A DNA stretch of 60,450 bases from assembly GCA_029339195.1 (NCBI GenBank), contig JAPTJF010000395.1, positions 1 through 60,450 on the forward strand, given 5' to 3'. Positions 35,301-46,944 of this stretch are shown here, one piece after another. The notes under the pieces are model-generated. The model was not told the origin of the DNA and did not search any database. It saw only the letters and a program-made list of their open reading frames with translations. Origin of the DNA: Micractinium sp. NFX-FRZ. Lineage: Eukaryota; Chlorophyta; Trebouxiophyceae; Chlorellales; Chlorellaceae. Position 1 is the stretch's first letter; each line of letters opens with the position of its first letter. A program made the position numbers and the translations under genes.

Positions 35301-36106
35301 CTCCATACTCGTCTGCGTGGGGGGGCAGGCAGGCAGGCGGGCAGGCAGGCGGGCACGCGGGTGGGTGAGCGGGCAGACAGGCATTGGCGGAGGCCAAGCT
35401 GCCTGCCCCACAAACGGCCGTGTCAGGCGGGATGGCACCGCCGTGTGGTGCTCTGCAGCAATACTTCCCCGCCGCGCTGCCTCTCCCACTGCCACGGCAT
35501 GTTACTCCCACCTGCTTCCTTCATGTCCTGGCGCGTCTGCACATCCAGGAAGCACCCGCCTCCCACAGGCACCTGGCAACGCTTGATTGCCACCGGCATG
35601 CCTTCTGGGAGCAGTGCAGGCATGCCTGGCTGAGTCTGCCACTTGCACAGGTGCACCTGCAGGGCGCAGCAGGATGCAGGGCATCAGGCGGGCTTCACGC
35701 CGGTGCTTGATTGCCTGCCAGGCAACGTGGGTGCTCAAGAATGTAGCACCATGCGCAGCGGCAGTTCAGCGGGTACGCACGTCGGCCTGGCCCCCGCGTG
35801 TGGCGCTGTAAGAATGATGCACGTTCCAGACCAGTTGTCTGACGTCCACCTCCGGCAGCTTCTTGGAGCTGAAGAGCTGCAGTCGGGGCAAATGCGGCAG
35901 GGGGCAGGCGGCAGTTGCAGAAGCGGCGGGGGCAGGCGGGCCGGCGGGCGGTTGCGGCGAGGCGGGCACTGTCGGCAGGGCGCGGGGCTCAGCGACAGAC
36001 TTCCAGGCGTGCCGGCAGGTCTCACCAGCGAGCCGATTGTGCAGTCTCCAAAGCCGGGGGGCGCGGCAGGCTCGGCTCGGCCTGGGGACGCCGGAAAGGC
36101 CGCCAT
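29328..36106 (-). CDS. degenerate protein-kinase-like protein with coiled coil and basic nuclear tail, copy A
   Basis: About 14 exons. Start MAAFPASPGRAEPAAPPG then FGDCTIGSL (exon 36026-36106). N-lobe: GGQADVHLCKW as glycine loop, GMPVAIKRC with the VAIK lysine (exon 35512-35656), ALRMEVNTLCKLHASGCG with the helix-C Glu (about 35290-35175). Then AYMMPAYQHGSLSSLLKDI (34990) and EPVAQAAMDMRFLSG (34690). The catalytic loop reads ELHKMHTTVGCELMVQDL, intron, TPNNLLVDD, so Asp and Asn remain but His/Arg are gone. DFG is DPG (LLLSDPGMAVPIS, 33190). YDPKADLYSLCFIFAEA (32750) is the C-lobe Asp helix. Later exons are helical (DVSAEQALSSACQSLVASM). A coiled coil (VQEHRAKLQQAEKDAQLL, 30640) precedes an Ala-rich tail with the NLS SKRRRLD. 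It may be a low-activity kinase or a scaffold. A transposon-like element lies in one intron. The true C-terminus may include a further exon after HDSPAK. Confidence 0.7.
33474..34312. mobile_element. 839-bp non-autonomous DNA transposon (PIF/Harbinger-like) in a kinase-like gene intron
   Basis: The ends are inverted repeats of over 30 bases with few mismatches: GGCGGCTGCGATTCTTTTTT at the left; at the right end the reverse complement begins GGCGGCTGCTATTCTTTTTT. Both continue into TTGGTTCCGGGCAC. TAA flanks each side (33471-33473 and 34313-34315). The paralogous intron at about 41680-41705 reads GGTGGTAAGCCTCACC with one TAA and no insert. A 3-base TAA target duplication with GG-starting ends is typical of PIF/Harbinger. 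No transposase is visible. A short frame on the minus strand near 33715-33840 (RSYPTVRQGKRGRFSHDND) may be captured sequence. Confidence 0.85.
33777..33787 (-). promoter_or_regulatory. perfect MSA-type motif inside the transposon
   Basis: On the minus strand TCCAACGGTTA fits the mitosis-specific activator consensus TCYAACGGYYA bound by MYB3R proteins in plants. One such match is not very unlikely by chance in 60 kb, so function is only a possibility. Confidence 0.3.
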
Positions 36107-36365
36107 GGCGCCCAGCACCTCTTGAACTCAAATCAGAGGACTGTGGTCCATGCCAGAGGCAGCGAGGGCAGTTGCATTGTGGAAACCAGCAGGCACGCCG
36201 CACGCAGGGCACCACTTCTCGTTCCCCTCGCTGCCTCATCCCGCATTGTTCTCAGTGTCTGCTCTCTCAACTTCAAATTGGCCGCCCGCAATCTCGACGA
36301 GGCCCGCTGCACGCTCAACCACCCCAACAACCCCAGCGGCGCAAGGAGGCCAGCCGTCTCACGCC

Positions 36366-36711
36366 ATGGCCCTAGTCGGCATCAAGGTGCGGTGTTTGGG
36401 AGATTGCGCAGCGCCAGCCGGCGTGCCTGGCTGCCGGTGCCGCTGCCGCCGCCCGCACCGCCGCGTGTGCACTGCACCGTGCCGCCATCCCGTCAACCTC
36501 TCCCTGGCCCCCCTAACACCTCTCTGCCCCCTAACAGGCAGCACTCGACGTTGATGCGCTCAACCTGGGCGACAACGTCCAATGGGACTACGGGGATGTG
36601 CACACCCACTCCATCATGGCGCGCACACCGCCCAAGCCCAGCACGCTAGCCGCGGTGCTGGGGCCGGCGGCTGGGCGATGGGCACCGCACGCAGGGCACC
36701 GACAGCGGTGA
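36366..36711 (+). CDS. short gene divergent from kinase-like copy A; possibly a remnant of the 43806 gene
   Basis: Exon 1 (36366-36386) encodes MALVGIK, ending at a GTGCGG donor. Exon 2 (36538-36711) follows CTAACAG and encodes ALDVDALNLGDNVQWDYGDV and VHTHSIMARTPPKPSTLAAV before TGA, 64 residues in all. No domain is recognised. Its position, 260 bases from the divergent kinase-like start, its short MA..G first exon with a GTGCG donor, and the similar upstream DNA (ACCACCCCAACAACCCCAGC against ACCACCAGACACCGCAACCA) match the pair at 43546/43806. It is thus probably the 5' end of a duplicated neighbour that lost its later exons, now a short gene or pseudogene. Confidence 0.45.
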
Positions 36712-37559
36712 TTTTTCATGCCTCGTGCGGTTCTGCCCACGGCAGGTGGGCAGCCTGTCCTGCAGAGACACGCCCTGGCCGCCGCCTGGCCGGCCGCTGT
36801 CTGGCTGACCTGCCGCCACCGCCGCCGCCTCCCTGCCTCTGCTTGCCGCATCAACGGGCGTTGCCCTTGCGCTCCTGCTGCCGCCCTCCGCTTGGTCAGC
36901 CTGCCTTCCAACAAATATTGTGAATCGGTGCACAGCCGCCACCCTGGCTGGGCAGCCCCTGCGGCTAGGCCCTGCGCCCCCCTCTGCACAGCCAGCCCCT
37001 GCGCGTGCACATGTGGAGGGCAGGGGGCGGGACGGCAAGAGGGGCAAAGCAAAGGAGACTGGAAGGCGCCAGCCAAGAGCGCCGTGGGTGCCTTGCCGGC
37101 TCCTCCTCGGCGTCTGCTGCCCGAGGGCTTGCCTGCTTGCCGGCTGCACATGCATCAACGCACCCCAGCCTGACCTCCCTGTCTGGCCCCACCTGCTGCC
37201 TTTCCCTGCACCCACTTCCCCTGCGCCCTCCTATCGGCCCCGGGGGCACCTGTCAAGCGCTTGCCCTGCATGCGCTTGCCCCGCTTCGTGGGGAGTGCCA
37301 GGTGGAGCCAGCTGGCTCCCATGTCGGGAGCTTGACTAGTACATGCACATGACCTGTTTGTGTGGCGCAGGCACTGGGTCTGGCTCTGCAAAGGGCCCTA
37401 GCACACGGTGCATGCCCACAGCAGCGCTGACATTTTACTGTGCCATCTAGTAATGGCTGCCGCCGCCGCTGCCGAGTGCCTTGCTGACACTGTGCACACC
37501 CGCCTGTGCTCCATCTGCTGCCAGGCTGCCTTGAAAACAGGTGGGCTGCTTAGTCGAAC
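36712..37559. other. intergenic stretch, nothing recognised
   Basis: About 0.85 kb of GC-rich sequence between the short gene and the 3' end of kinase-like copy B. A frame starting MAAAAAAECLADTVHTRLCS at 37453 runs to a GTGGGC donor-like site but has no other support. A minus-strand TGTAA at 37560-37564 is the probable end of copy B. Confidence 0.4.
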
Positions 37560-37807
37560 TTACAGGAATCAATCACTCAAATTTGAGGTAATACAGTCGA
37601 CACTCACACAACACACACATTGCTAGCAGCACTGATGGGATTCACTATGGCCTCGAGGCACGGCAAGGGAAGCGCAGGGCACCGGAAAGCGAGCAGGAGG
37701 GCGTAATGCTTAGGCGGCGCTGGGTCGCAGTCGAGGGAGGCACGCAGACGCAGGCGGGATGTACCAAGACATGAATCTGCCCAACCTCGTGCTGCATACC
37801 GGCGCAG

Positions 37808-40800
37808 CTATGTGGGTGCTCCACTGAGAGCAGCCAGAGCTGCCAGCAGCGCGCGCGCAGCCTCCTGCACTAGTGCCGTCTGCGGCCCCCAGCCGCCGCT
37901 CTTGCACTGCAAGTCGTTGCCCGGCAGCACCCGGTCGACCACCACCTTGATGTATTTGGACTTGGCTGTGGGGCTGAACGCCATCTTGTGCAGCCCCGGC
38001 AGCATCGGCCTGGTAATGCCGCCGGTCCACCACTGCAGCACCGCAATGCACGCCGCTGCACAGGGTACAGAACAATCGGAGCGGTGGAGGCTCACATGCA
38101 TGATGCCAGGACAGGACAACAGGCGGACAGCCAGGCACGCGGGCACAGCAGCGCAGGCATGTGCTGGCAGGCAAGCAAGCGGCGCCCACCTGGGCCGTCT
38201 ATCGCCACAAACTCGGCGACCTGCAGGGCGCCCGGGAGGAGATGGAGCTGCTGCAACCTGCAGCGTTGCTGTCTCCACCAGGTGCGCCAGCACACGCCGC
38301 CAGCAACTCGCCAGCAAAGATATGAACTGCCGCTGCTGCCAGAGCCTGTTGACCGCCAGCTGCCAGACCGGTGGCAGCAGGTGCGGGGGCTGTTGCCGCC
38401 CCACGTTCGCCGCAGTTGCTTGGGCACGGGTTGAGCCGTGGCCGCTTGGAGGGAGGGGCCAGCACATCGTCATTGCTGTCATCTGCTGCTGCCACTGCCG
38501 GTGATGGTGGTGGTGGTGCTGCCATGGATGTCGGTGCGGAGGCTGCTGCCGGCGGTACCCCGGCCGACACCGGTGCCGATGCTGCTGCCGCCGGTACCAC
38601 TGCTGCTGGCGCTGGCGCCTCCACAGCTGCCAGTGCACGCTGAGCATTGAGGCTGCATGCAGACTGGTCATGGATGGATGCGGCTGGCGCAGCGGCTCCG
38701 GTGGAAAGCGTCTCGGGTGCCTCTACCAGCTCAGCGCCACCGTGCTGTCGCTTTGCCGGGTTGCAGGCACAGTGGCTGCTGCTGTCCTCAGCTGCTGCCA
38801 ATGCCGGCTTGGCTGCAGGCGCGCAGTCTTGAGTGGCAACCTCCGGCAGGCGGTCGGCCAGGAACTGCGGTGGCAGCATGAAGAGGTACTCGGCGGGTGG
38901 GCTGCGGCTGCCCACTGCGGCAGCCACTGGCTTGTACCACTGCAGCGGGGGTGGGGGGCAGGGGCAGGGCTGTGGGCGGCAAAGGGAGCTGCTAGTCTGA
39001 GCCAGGCGAGTGCAAGTCCGACACAAACAGAGTGCATGCCGGAACACTGGCATGCCCGCGCTGCACCTACCTGTGCATACTCCCGCAGCAGCTGGGCGTC
39101 CTTCTCTGCCTGCTCCAGCTTGGCACGGTGCTCTTCCAGCCTGGCACGGTGCTCTTCCAGCTTGGCACGGTGCTCCTGGACCAGTAGGTCCAGCCCAGCA
39201 CGACTGCTGGCGTAAGCCACGGCGCGCTGTGCTCTCTGCAGGGATGCAGCGAGAGACATCGAGGCAGCACTGAGGTCGCAGTAAGCAACTTCTGTGCATC
39301 GTCGGTGGATGCACGCTGCTGACCGGCATTCCTCAAGCTCAGGCATGCATGGTTCATTCGAGTGCTACGCATCAGCTGGTGCTCGCTGGCTGTGTGAACT
39401 GCCCCAACCTGTGCACCTGGATCGCATGTTGTAAGCCCACGCGTGCATAGCCGACACCGACCAGAGGCTCCGGGTCCCCGACAGCCACCACACCCTGCGG
39501 AGGCATGAGGGACGGCGCTTTCAGCGCAAATGTGCAGGTGGTGCATGGGGCATCAAGAGGCACGGGTACGACCCACGCCAGCTGCACTGGGTGCACCTGT
39601 GGAACAAGCACGGGCCCACTGGCCAAATCGCACCGCATTCCAACCACTTTCGAGGCATGTCAGTCGCTCCCCAGGGCAGCACCGCACCTGCGCCTTCATG
39701 GCCGCCACCAGCGGGTGCGTCTGCTGCACAAAGTTGGCTGCAAGCCAGACCAGCTCGGGATCCTGCACACACAAGGGGCATGAAAATAGGCAGTCCTTGC
39801 ACCTCGCTGCTGCACATCCAGGTTGGAAGCCTGAAAAGAGAGGCCCTTGGAAAGGCCTGCTGCTGCGCAGGTAAGGCTGCCAGCACCCGTGCTCACACAG
39901 CCGGCAGCAGCAGCGCAGTGCGCTCTGACCTGCTGCTGCTTGTTGTCCAGGCAGCTGAGCTCCAACAGGCGCCTGTGCAGCTCCACCATGCTCGCCACCA
40001 GTGGCTGGCAGGCAGGCGACAGTGCCTGCTCAGCTGACACATCAAGCGGCACACACTGGGGGGGAGGAGGGCAGGGTAGAGGGCAGGGCAGGTGTCAAGG
40101 TAGCGAGACGCATGCCACAAAGGGCAGATGGGACCTGATCAACAGCGCGAGCGGCGCTGTAGTGTGCATTGTACCGCAACCTGGCAACTGGGCAGCAGCA
40201 GCAGCCAAGCACCCACCACCATAACTACACCCTGCGCACGCTCCCACCTGTGCGGCTTGAGTGATGCGATCCCATAGCCGGGCCACCTCCAGCATCTGCG
40301 TCTCCTCTGGGCGCAGGCATGGCAGCTGCTGCGCCATGTGCTCTGTAGACCGGAAGTCACGGCAGCCTAGCAGCAGCGCCCAGGCCCCCAGCCACGACAC
40401 CTGCATTCAGAGCACACAGGGAGAGTGGGCGTCTGGGCCTCAAGCAAGCAGGGCCCTCTATTGGCGCACCCGCCGCCTCGCATCCCCTCTCGGCGCCGAC
40501 GTGTGCCTGCGCCAGCAGAGCACGCTCACCGGCAGGTGCCTCTGGGTCCTGGGCTGGATGGCTCCCCCCTGGTGGTGCAGCTTGAGCACCTCCACCACCA
40601 GGCGCCTCATGAACTGAACGCCTTGGGACCTGCAGGCAGGCGGCAGGAGGAAGAGGACGGGGAAGGCAAGTGCTAAGCGTGAGGGACATCTGTGCTGCTG
40701 CAGTCCATGTACCAGCAGTGCATGTGCAACTCGGCGGCTTCCCCCTAGCCCCCCAGCCGCTCCCCTCCCACCAGCAGCCTCCCATGCCTACTTGTCAACA

Positions 40801-43546
40801 TCCAGCCCCAGCATGAGGATGAGCTCCTTTGCGGGCACTGCCGCCCCCTCCGCCACCAGCCACATCTGCAGCAGCGCCAGTGCAGATGCTGTCAGCAAGC
40901 AGGCTTGACGGCAGAGGGCAGGGCATAACTGGTTACCCATAACTGGTCACCGCAAGCAAGGGGCCTGACATCCAGCCACCCAGGGGTTGCGCAATCTGCC
41001 CGCCACGGCCAGCATCGAACCCCACTGGCCTCTGCAAAGATGAAGGAGAGGGAGTAGAGGTCGGCCTTGGGGTCGTACGTGCCGCTGCGCGCCGCCATGG
41101 AGCCCCACAGCCAGGTGGCCACCAGGAGCTGCCTGCGCTCGGAGTGGCGGGGGGAAGCGGGGGGAACGGTGCAGCGTGTGAGGCAGGATGTAGCAGGCTG
41201 ATGGGGCGGGAAGGCCAGTTGAGTTCCAACCACAGGTGCAGCACAAGCCCAGCACATGCTTGCATGCACAGATGAGTTGGCGTGACACGGTGAGAACAAC
41301 AGACATGCCTGCCAGCTGCACGCAGGTGGTACAGTGCAGCAGCGCTCCGCAGTCACTCACTCTGGCTGGCTCTTCAGCAAGCTGATTGGCTCAGCCATGG
41401 CAGGGTCAGACAGCAGGAGGCGCAGGGAACCGTCGGGGCCGCTGTCGTCAACGAGCAGGTTGCCGGGGGTCTGCACGGGGGGAGGCGGCAAAATGGAGAA
41501 TGAGGGAGGCAGGTGGACAGCACCAGCAGCACCTGCCCAAGCAAATTCAGCCCACGCTGGGAATGCCAGGAACCACACAAGGCACGGCAACACAGCCTGC
41601 TTGGCAGCTGTTCGGCCAGCAAGAGGACAGCCGCGGCCAGGGCGCGCAGCCAGCGGGTGCAGCGCCCCCCAGCAGTCACAGCAGCAGCGGTGGTAAGCCT
41701 CACCAGGTCCTGCACCATCAGCTCGCACCCCACAGTTGTGTGCATCTTGTGCAGCTCGCCCAGCAGGGTGGCCAGCTCGCCTGCGGGAGGGCGGAAGGTA
41801 CGAGGGCAGAAGGTACGAGAGGTGCACTATTGATGACGCCACTGGTTGTGGTTGTTGAGGAGACGAAGCGGTTAAAAAGGAGGGAGGTGGTGGGCTGGAC
41901 GGTGCGCTCACTGCTACCAATCGGGGCTCGTGCCAACGTGCAGGGTGCACGCACTGTGATAGCATGGCAGTCGCGGCAGCTGCCCTGGCCTGCCATGCTG
42001 GCGCACAGCACACACAGCAGCGGCAGCCCCACCTGAGAGGAAGCGCATGTCCGTGGCTGCCTGTGCCACAGGCTCTGGGGCGCACCTGCAGGCATGCATG
42101 TCAGGGTCAGACCGGCTGATGTGCACCTGCTGCTTCGGTGCCTGTACAAGAGCAGTTACCGTGCCATGGGGCGGTGCCACCAAGTGGACTGCCATGCCCT
42201 GCATCTCAGCCTGGCAGCACTCACCGGTGGCAGATGTCCCTGAGCAGTGAGGCGACGGAGCCACGTTGGTAGGCAGGCATCACGTAGGCGTGGACGGGCT
42301 GCACAGGGACAGGCAGAGGCAGGTAAGACGGGGGCATCTCGCTTGCAAGACAACTGTGACGGGTAACCATTGGGAGGCACACCACTTGCGCAATGCCGCA
42401 GCCAGGAGCTCCCAATAAGCACGCCGCCTCCCCTATGCCCCCTAAGAGGCTCACCGACCACCAGCGGCGGGCGCGTTCGGCTGGGTCGTCCCACCACTTG
42501 CCGCCCCATCGTACCAGCGCCAGCGGGCGGACCACGCGCGTGCCGCAGCCGGAGGCGTGCAGCTTGGCCAAGGCAGATATCTCCACGCGCAGCGCGTGCT
42601 TGCCAAACTCATCTGCAAGGGGGCGCAGCCACGCCGGGCCGGGAGGTGGTGAAGGTGGGTGGGCAGGCGGGCAAACGGATGGGTGGTTGGGCAGGCGCGC
42701 GGAAGGTTCTGGGTTGGGTAGGGTGGGCAGGCCACAGAGCACGTGAGCGGGATGGGGCGCCAGGGGAAGAGCAAGTGGGTGCTTGCAGTCTGGTGAGCAG
42801 GACAGCAGATGGGTACATGGCCGCACGGATGGGCTGCCAGAGGACACAACGAGCGACAAAGGAGGTGCCCTGCCCCCAGCCTCCAGAGCTGGCCTGCGTG
42901 GTGTGAGGGACGCATTGGCCAGCACCCAGCACTGGTACGCCCTCACCTGCTTCCTGCATATCCCAGCGCGTCTGCACATCCAGGAAGCGCCCGCCTCCCA
43001 CGGGCTTCTGGCAGATCTTGATGGCCACAGGCATGCCTTCTGGGATGTGCGACTTCATGCCTGGGTGGTCGCTCCACTTGCACAGGAACACCTGGAGGAG
43101 CCGCAGCGTGAGGGAGGGCGGGGATGCGTGAGGTAGCAAGAGGGCAACGCCACCAGTGCATGGCGTGGGCTCTGCTGGGAGGGAGCCGCACCCGCCTGGC
43201 AGCGGCTCGGCTGGCGCGCACCTCTGCCTGGCCCCCACTGTTTTCGCCGAATCGATTTGTCACGTTGTGAAAAAGATGTTTGACGTCCAGTTCAACCAGC
43301 TTGCTGGAGCTGAAGCGCTGCGGGCACGCGGGGGCAGCACAAGCGGGGGCACAGGTGGGCGGAGGACGCTGCGCAGCGGCGGCGGCGGGCAACGGCGGCG
43401 GCGGCAGGTCGGTGCACTCCGTCGGGGCGGGGCTGTTCAGCGCGCTGCGCGCCAGCCGTGCTGGTGTCCCTCACCACAGAACCGATTGTGCAGTCCCCAA
43501 AGTCTTCGACAGACAGCGACGGGCCGGGGCAGTGCGGAAGCGCCAT
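37808..43546 (-). CDS. degenerate protein-kinase-like protein with coiled coil, copy B
   Basis: Paralog of the gene at 29328-36106 with the same exon order. Start MALPHCPGPSLSVEDFGDC then TIGSV. GGQAEVFLCKW (glycine loop region), GMPVAIKICQKPVGGG (43020), ALRVEISALAKLHASGCG (42560), AYVMPAYQRGSVASLLRDI (42270), ELHKMHTTVGCELMVQDL (41730), TPGNLLVDDSGPDGSLRLLL with SDPAMAEP in place of DFG (41420), YDPKADLYSLSFIFAEA (41050). The His of HRD is missing; the catalytic Asp and Asn remain. Later exons: VSWLGAWALLLGCRD (40390), LDVSAEQALSPACQPLVASM (40030), a longer coiled coil with the repeated unit EEHRAKLEQAEKD (39140), an Ala-rich stretch with the NLS PSKRPRLN (38450), VAEFVAIDGP (38200) and a last exon with KMAFSPTAKSKYIKVVVDRV (37960) ending at TAG. 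That last exon has no visible match in copy A. Confidence 0.7.
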
Positions 43547-43805
43547 GGCGGGTGCCGCCATCATTCCCAATCGCACGTGAATGGCGGTGGTCAATGCCGA
43601 GGAAGCTGCTTTCCGTAACCAAGGGGCACCCATGCAGGGCACCCCACCTCCTCTTTGCTGCCCCTCGCTGCCCCATTGCATTCAATTCCAGCTTGGTGTC
43701 CCAAACTTCTGCACAATTCCCTCTTCCCGGATTCAACGCGACAAGCGGGGCCCGGCACGGAGCAACCACCAGACACCGCAACCACCCGTCGCGAAACCGA
43801 CAGCC

Positions 43806-45597
43806 ATGGCGGCCCCAGGCGGTCTGTCGGTGCGTGGGCTGGGCGGTGCACAGGGCCGGCGCCCCCACGGACATTGCCTGCCACCGTCGGTGCCGCCGCC
43901 GGCGGGCGGGCCAGCACCGAGCGGGCACTGCCCTCGCCCCAACCCTCTGCCCCACCCCTGGCAGGCCGACGGCACCGGAGAGGGTGATCCCATATACTCC
44001 AAGCAGTCAACAGCCCCTGTCGACATCTCGTACATCAGGACCGCCTCTATTGCCGCCGTCCGGAAGGCCACCCCGCGCCCGCCTGCTGCCACTCGGCCCG
44101 CGCCAGCTGCGCAGACGCTGACCAAGGAGGAGCTGGCAGCAATCCTGGCGGAGGCTCCCATTGGCATGCTGGAAGAGGCGCTGGAGAAGAAGCGGGGCGC
44201 AGCGGCGGCTTCCGAGGCGCAGGCGCCGGCGGCAGACGACTCCACGCTGTCGGAGTGCAGCGGGGCGGTGCTGCCGCAGGCGCCGGTCACCGACACGGTG
44301 TCGCAGGCGGTAGCAGGGCAGGTGGAACAGGCGCCTCTGGGGCAGGCGGAGGCGCGGGAGGCGGCTGAAGAGGCAGGCAGCGCGGCGCTGGCGACGGGCG
44401 AGGGGCCTGATGCGAGCGGCGCGGCGCAGGTGGCGTGGGAGGAGGCGGAGGCGGGCGGCGCCAACTCCGAGGTGAGGGCGCACTTTGCATGCGTTGTTGT
44501 CTGCAGGGTGGGCAAGGAATCTGGAGTGGCGATGTGCTGCATGCTGTCAGCGTCTATGGACAGCTGTGGCCAGCATGCCAAGTGAGGGCAGCAGCACAGG
44601 ACCACCACCTCCACCGCCCCTCGTTGGGTGCTGCACGCCCCCGGGCTGGCCTGGCCCCATCCTTCGCTGACCAGCCCCCCACGTTGTGTGGGGCCCTCCT
44701 GTGCAGGTGGACCGCGAGCAGCTGGTGGCGCTGTGGAATGAGCTTGCACGGGGTGCCATGATTGATGGCGTCTTCCAGATCGGGGAGTTTCACTGCATCA
44801 GTACGGCAGGTGGGATGGGCCGCCCGCCCGCCCGCCCGCCTGCTTCTCTGCCCGCCCACCTCCATGCCCGCCCACCGCCTGCCCGCCTGCCCTCCAGGCG
44901 GCGCGGCATGCACTGGCATGCCGTATCGCCTGCATGCATGTTTGCAGGGCTTGCCGCATCCCACTTCCCACGCCGCCGCCCTCCCTCTGTGCCGTGTGTG
45001 CAGAGGACTTCCCCAAGATGCTGCGCTACCTCACCGGCGGCGCGCTGCCCACGTTTGTGGTGATGGGCAAACCCTTCCGCCCCGCCACCACGCGCTTCTA
45101 CCTCGATGCCCTGGCAGACCTGCTGTCGCCCTCGGCCGGCAGCCTGGGACAGCGGGAGGGGGTGGTGCTGGAGGCGCTGGCGGCGCTGCTGGCGGAGGAG
45201 GAGCAGGCGCAGCGGGCGCAGCAGGAGGGCGAGGGGCCCGAGGGGGACACGTTCCAGCTGCTGCTGGGCGGGGCGGGCAGCGCGTCCGGCTACGCCGCCT
45301 GCCAGGTGAGGGGGGAGCGGGGGCTGCAGCGATGCGGGACAGAGGGCGGGGAGACGTGGGTAGTGGGCATATGCCGCCACAGCGCTTGGCCTGCGGGGCG
45401 GGGCAACCCACTCTGCCTGTGCTCCAACAGCTCTGACCTGCTGTGCCCGCTGCCCCCTCAACCGCACTTCACTGCACACTGCCCCGCCTCCTCTTCCTCC
45501 ACAGGCCGACCTGGGCGGCATTGGCCTGTTTGCCAGCGGCACCAGTGACAGCGAGCAGGACGAGTGGGAGCGGGGTGGCTACGACGACGCCATTTGA
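43806..45597 (+). CDS. uncharacterised acidic protein divergent from kinase-like copy B
   Basis: Five exons: 43806-43829, 43965-44471, 44707-44809, 45004-45305, 45505-45597; they sum to 343 codons (342 residues). Exon 1 encodes MAAPGGLS. Exon 2 has IYSKQSTAPVDISYIRTASI, then LTKEELAAILAEAPIGMLEE, then a long Ala/Glu-rich stretch. Exons 3 and 4 carry the part that looks folded: LVALWNELARGAMIDGVFQI, GEFHCISTAEDFPKML, GGALPTFVVMGKPFRP, RFYLDALADLLSP. The C-terminus is acidic (GTSDSEQDEWERGGYDD). I recognise no family. The starts of this gene and copy B are 259 bases apart, so they share a divergent promoter. No TGTAA is evident just downstream. Confidence 0.75.
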
Positions 45598-45641
45598 GGG
45601 TGCCAATTGAAATAGGAGAATGAATGAAACGTGATGATTTG

Positions 45642-45646
45642 TTACA
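45642..45646 (-). terminator. TGTAA signal on the minus strand
   Basis: TTACA on the plus strand, 193 bases beyond the stop of the minus-strand frame at 45839. It is the main reason to take that frame seriously. Confidence 0.3.
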
Positions 45647-45838
45647 AGTACCAAAGTACCCTTGATTTGTGACAACTAGCAGTGTGGTTCAAGGGCGCCG
45701 GATGAAGGCGCCGCAAGATGAACCCATTGCTGCCAGGAATCTTATCATGCGCCTTAAACTGTCTGAAGGCACTGCCCCTTACTGCTTCTTTTAGCTTCCT
45801 TTCGCTTCCTCGCCCCACGCAGCACACCCAAATGCTTG

Positions 45839-46213
45839 CTAATCAAAAAGCTTCTGCTGCGCTGGCCTGTCTCGCTCGCAACGTACCCCTTGCGCGCATG
45901 CAGCGTGCCCCCTCTGCTGCAGCAGTCCGGGCTTGATGTTTAATTGAAACAATTCCTTGAATGCTCCGACATTTCTGGCTGCGGCCACGGCAGTGTTGCC
46001 TGCAAGCAAAGCTTGTGCCACGATGAGCCAGAAGAGAGCACAGATGCAGGAGAGGCCCACCAATGCAGGGGACAGCTGGGAGAGGGGCGGCCACGCCGCA
46101 GGCGCTCCGCTTGGCTGGCGCGACTGGCACAGCACAGCGACTGGCAGCACCAGCCGACAGCGCATCTGCAGGAAGCGCACCCCGTGTTGGGCTCTCTGGC
46201 TCCGTTGAGGCAC
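45839..46213 (-). CDS. possible small membrane protein exon (tentative)
   Basis: An open minus-strand frame contains ALVGLSCICALFWLIVAQAL, a convincing membrane segment, followed by AGNTAVAAARNVGAFKELFQ. A weaker hydrophobic stretch, RCRLVLPVAVLCQ, lies before it. The stop is at 45839 and a minus-strand TGTAA follows. I cannot find a good start exon upstream, and overlapping frames are also open. No family is recognised. It could be the last exon of a gene starting between 46213 and 46900. Confidence 0.35.
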   Translation of the reverse strand: MPQRSQRAQHGVRFLQMRCRLVLPVAVLCQSRQPSGAPAAWPPLSQLSPALVGLSCICALFWLIVAQALLAGNTAVAAARNVGAFKELFQLNIKPGLLQQRGHAACAQGVRCERDRPAQQKLFD

Positions 46214-46944
46214 ATGAGCGAAAGGGGCGCACCACGCTGCGGCAGCCGGGCGCCTGCACGGCGCCTCCGTGCCGTCTCTTCACCTCGCTTCACAGCACAA
46301 GGAAGCAGGCATCCGCAGGCACCCCAACAAAGGCATGTAAGCTGGCCCCACCTCTGCCCCTCCTTCCTTTCTGCCCACTTTGGCTTGAAGGCACATCGCA
46401 TGCGTGTTTCGCAGGCGTGATTGCAGTCCTGTTGACACAGTTCAATGTGTGGTCAAACGAATGCTGAGTGCGAGGATGGTCCCAAAAAACCAAGTGTGGG
46501 GCAGGATGCGTGCGGAAAAGCGGTGCAGGGGCTAGTGATACAAAGAGCATGGTGGGTTGCAGGTTTGAGGCTGTGGGGCCATGACAGGCATGCAGCTGTT
46601 GCTGGCAAGGCAGGGGTAGTGGGGGAGGCGCATACGTTCGCATTGCGGCGTTTGCAGTGCGGGACCGGGTGGCGTCGAAAAGGAGGGTGTGGGAACAAGC
46701 AGGGGCTTCAGATGTGTTGGAGGGGGATGGGTGTGAGGAGCGGGCTACTTGAGGTGCGTGTGTGGGGGTCCCAGTCAAGAGCAGTGCGGTTGCTGTCAGA
46801 ACAGAGCAACATACAGCCGGTTGACGTGGCTGGGTGGTCAGTAAGCTGGTCGGTCAGCGGGTGCTGCTGCCGGGAGGATGCCCTGCAGCGGCCCGATGTC
46901 AGTCAGTCATGCTGCTACAGCAGCGCAAACAGAGCGCTGCCAGC

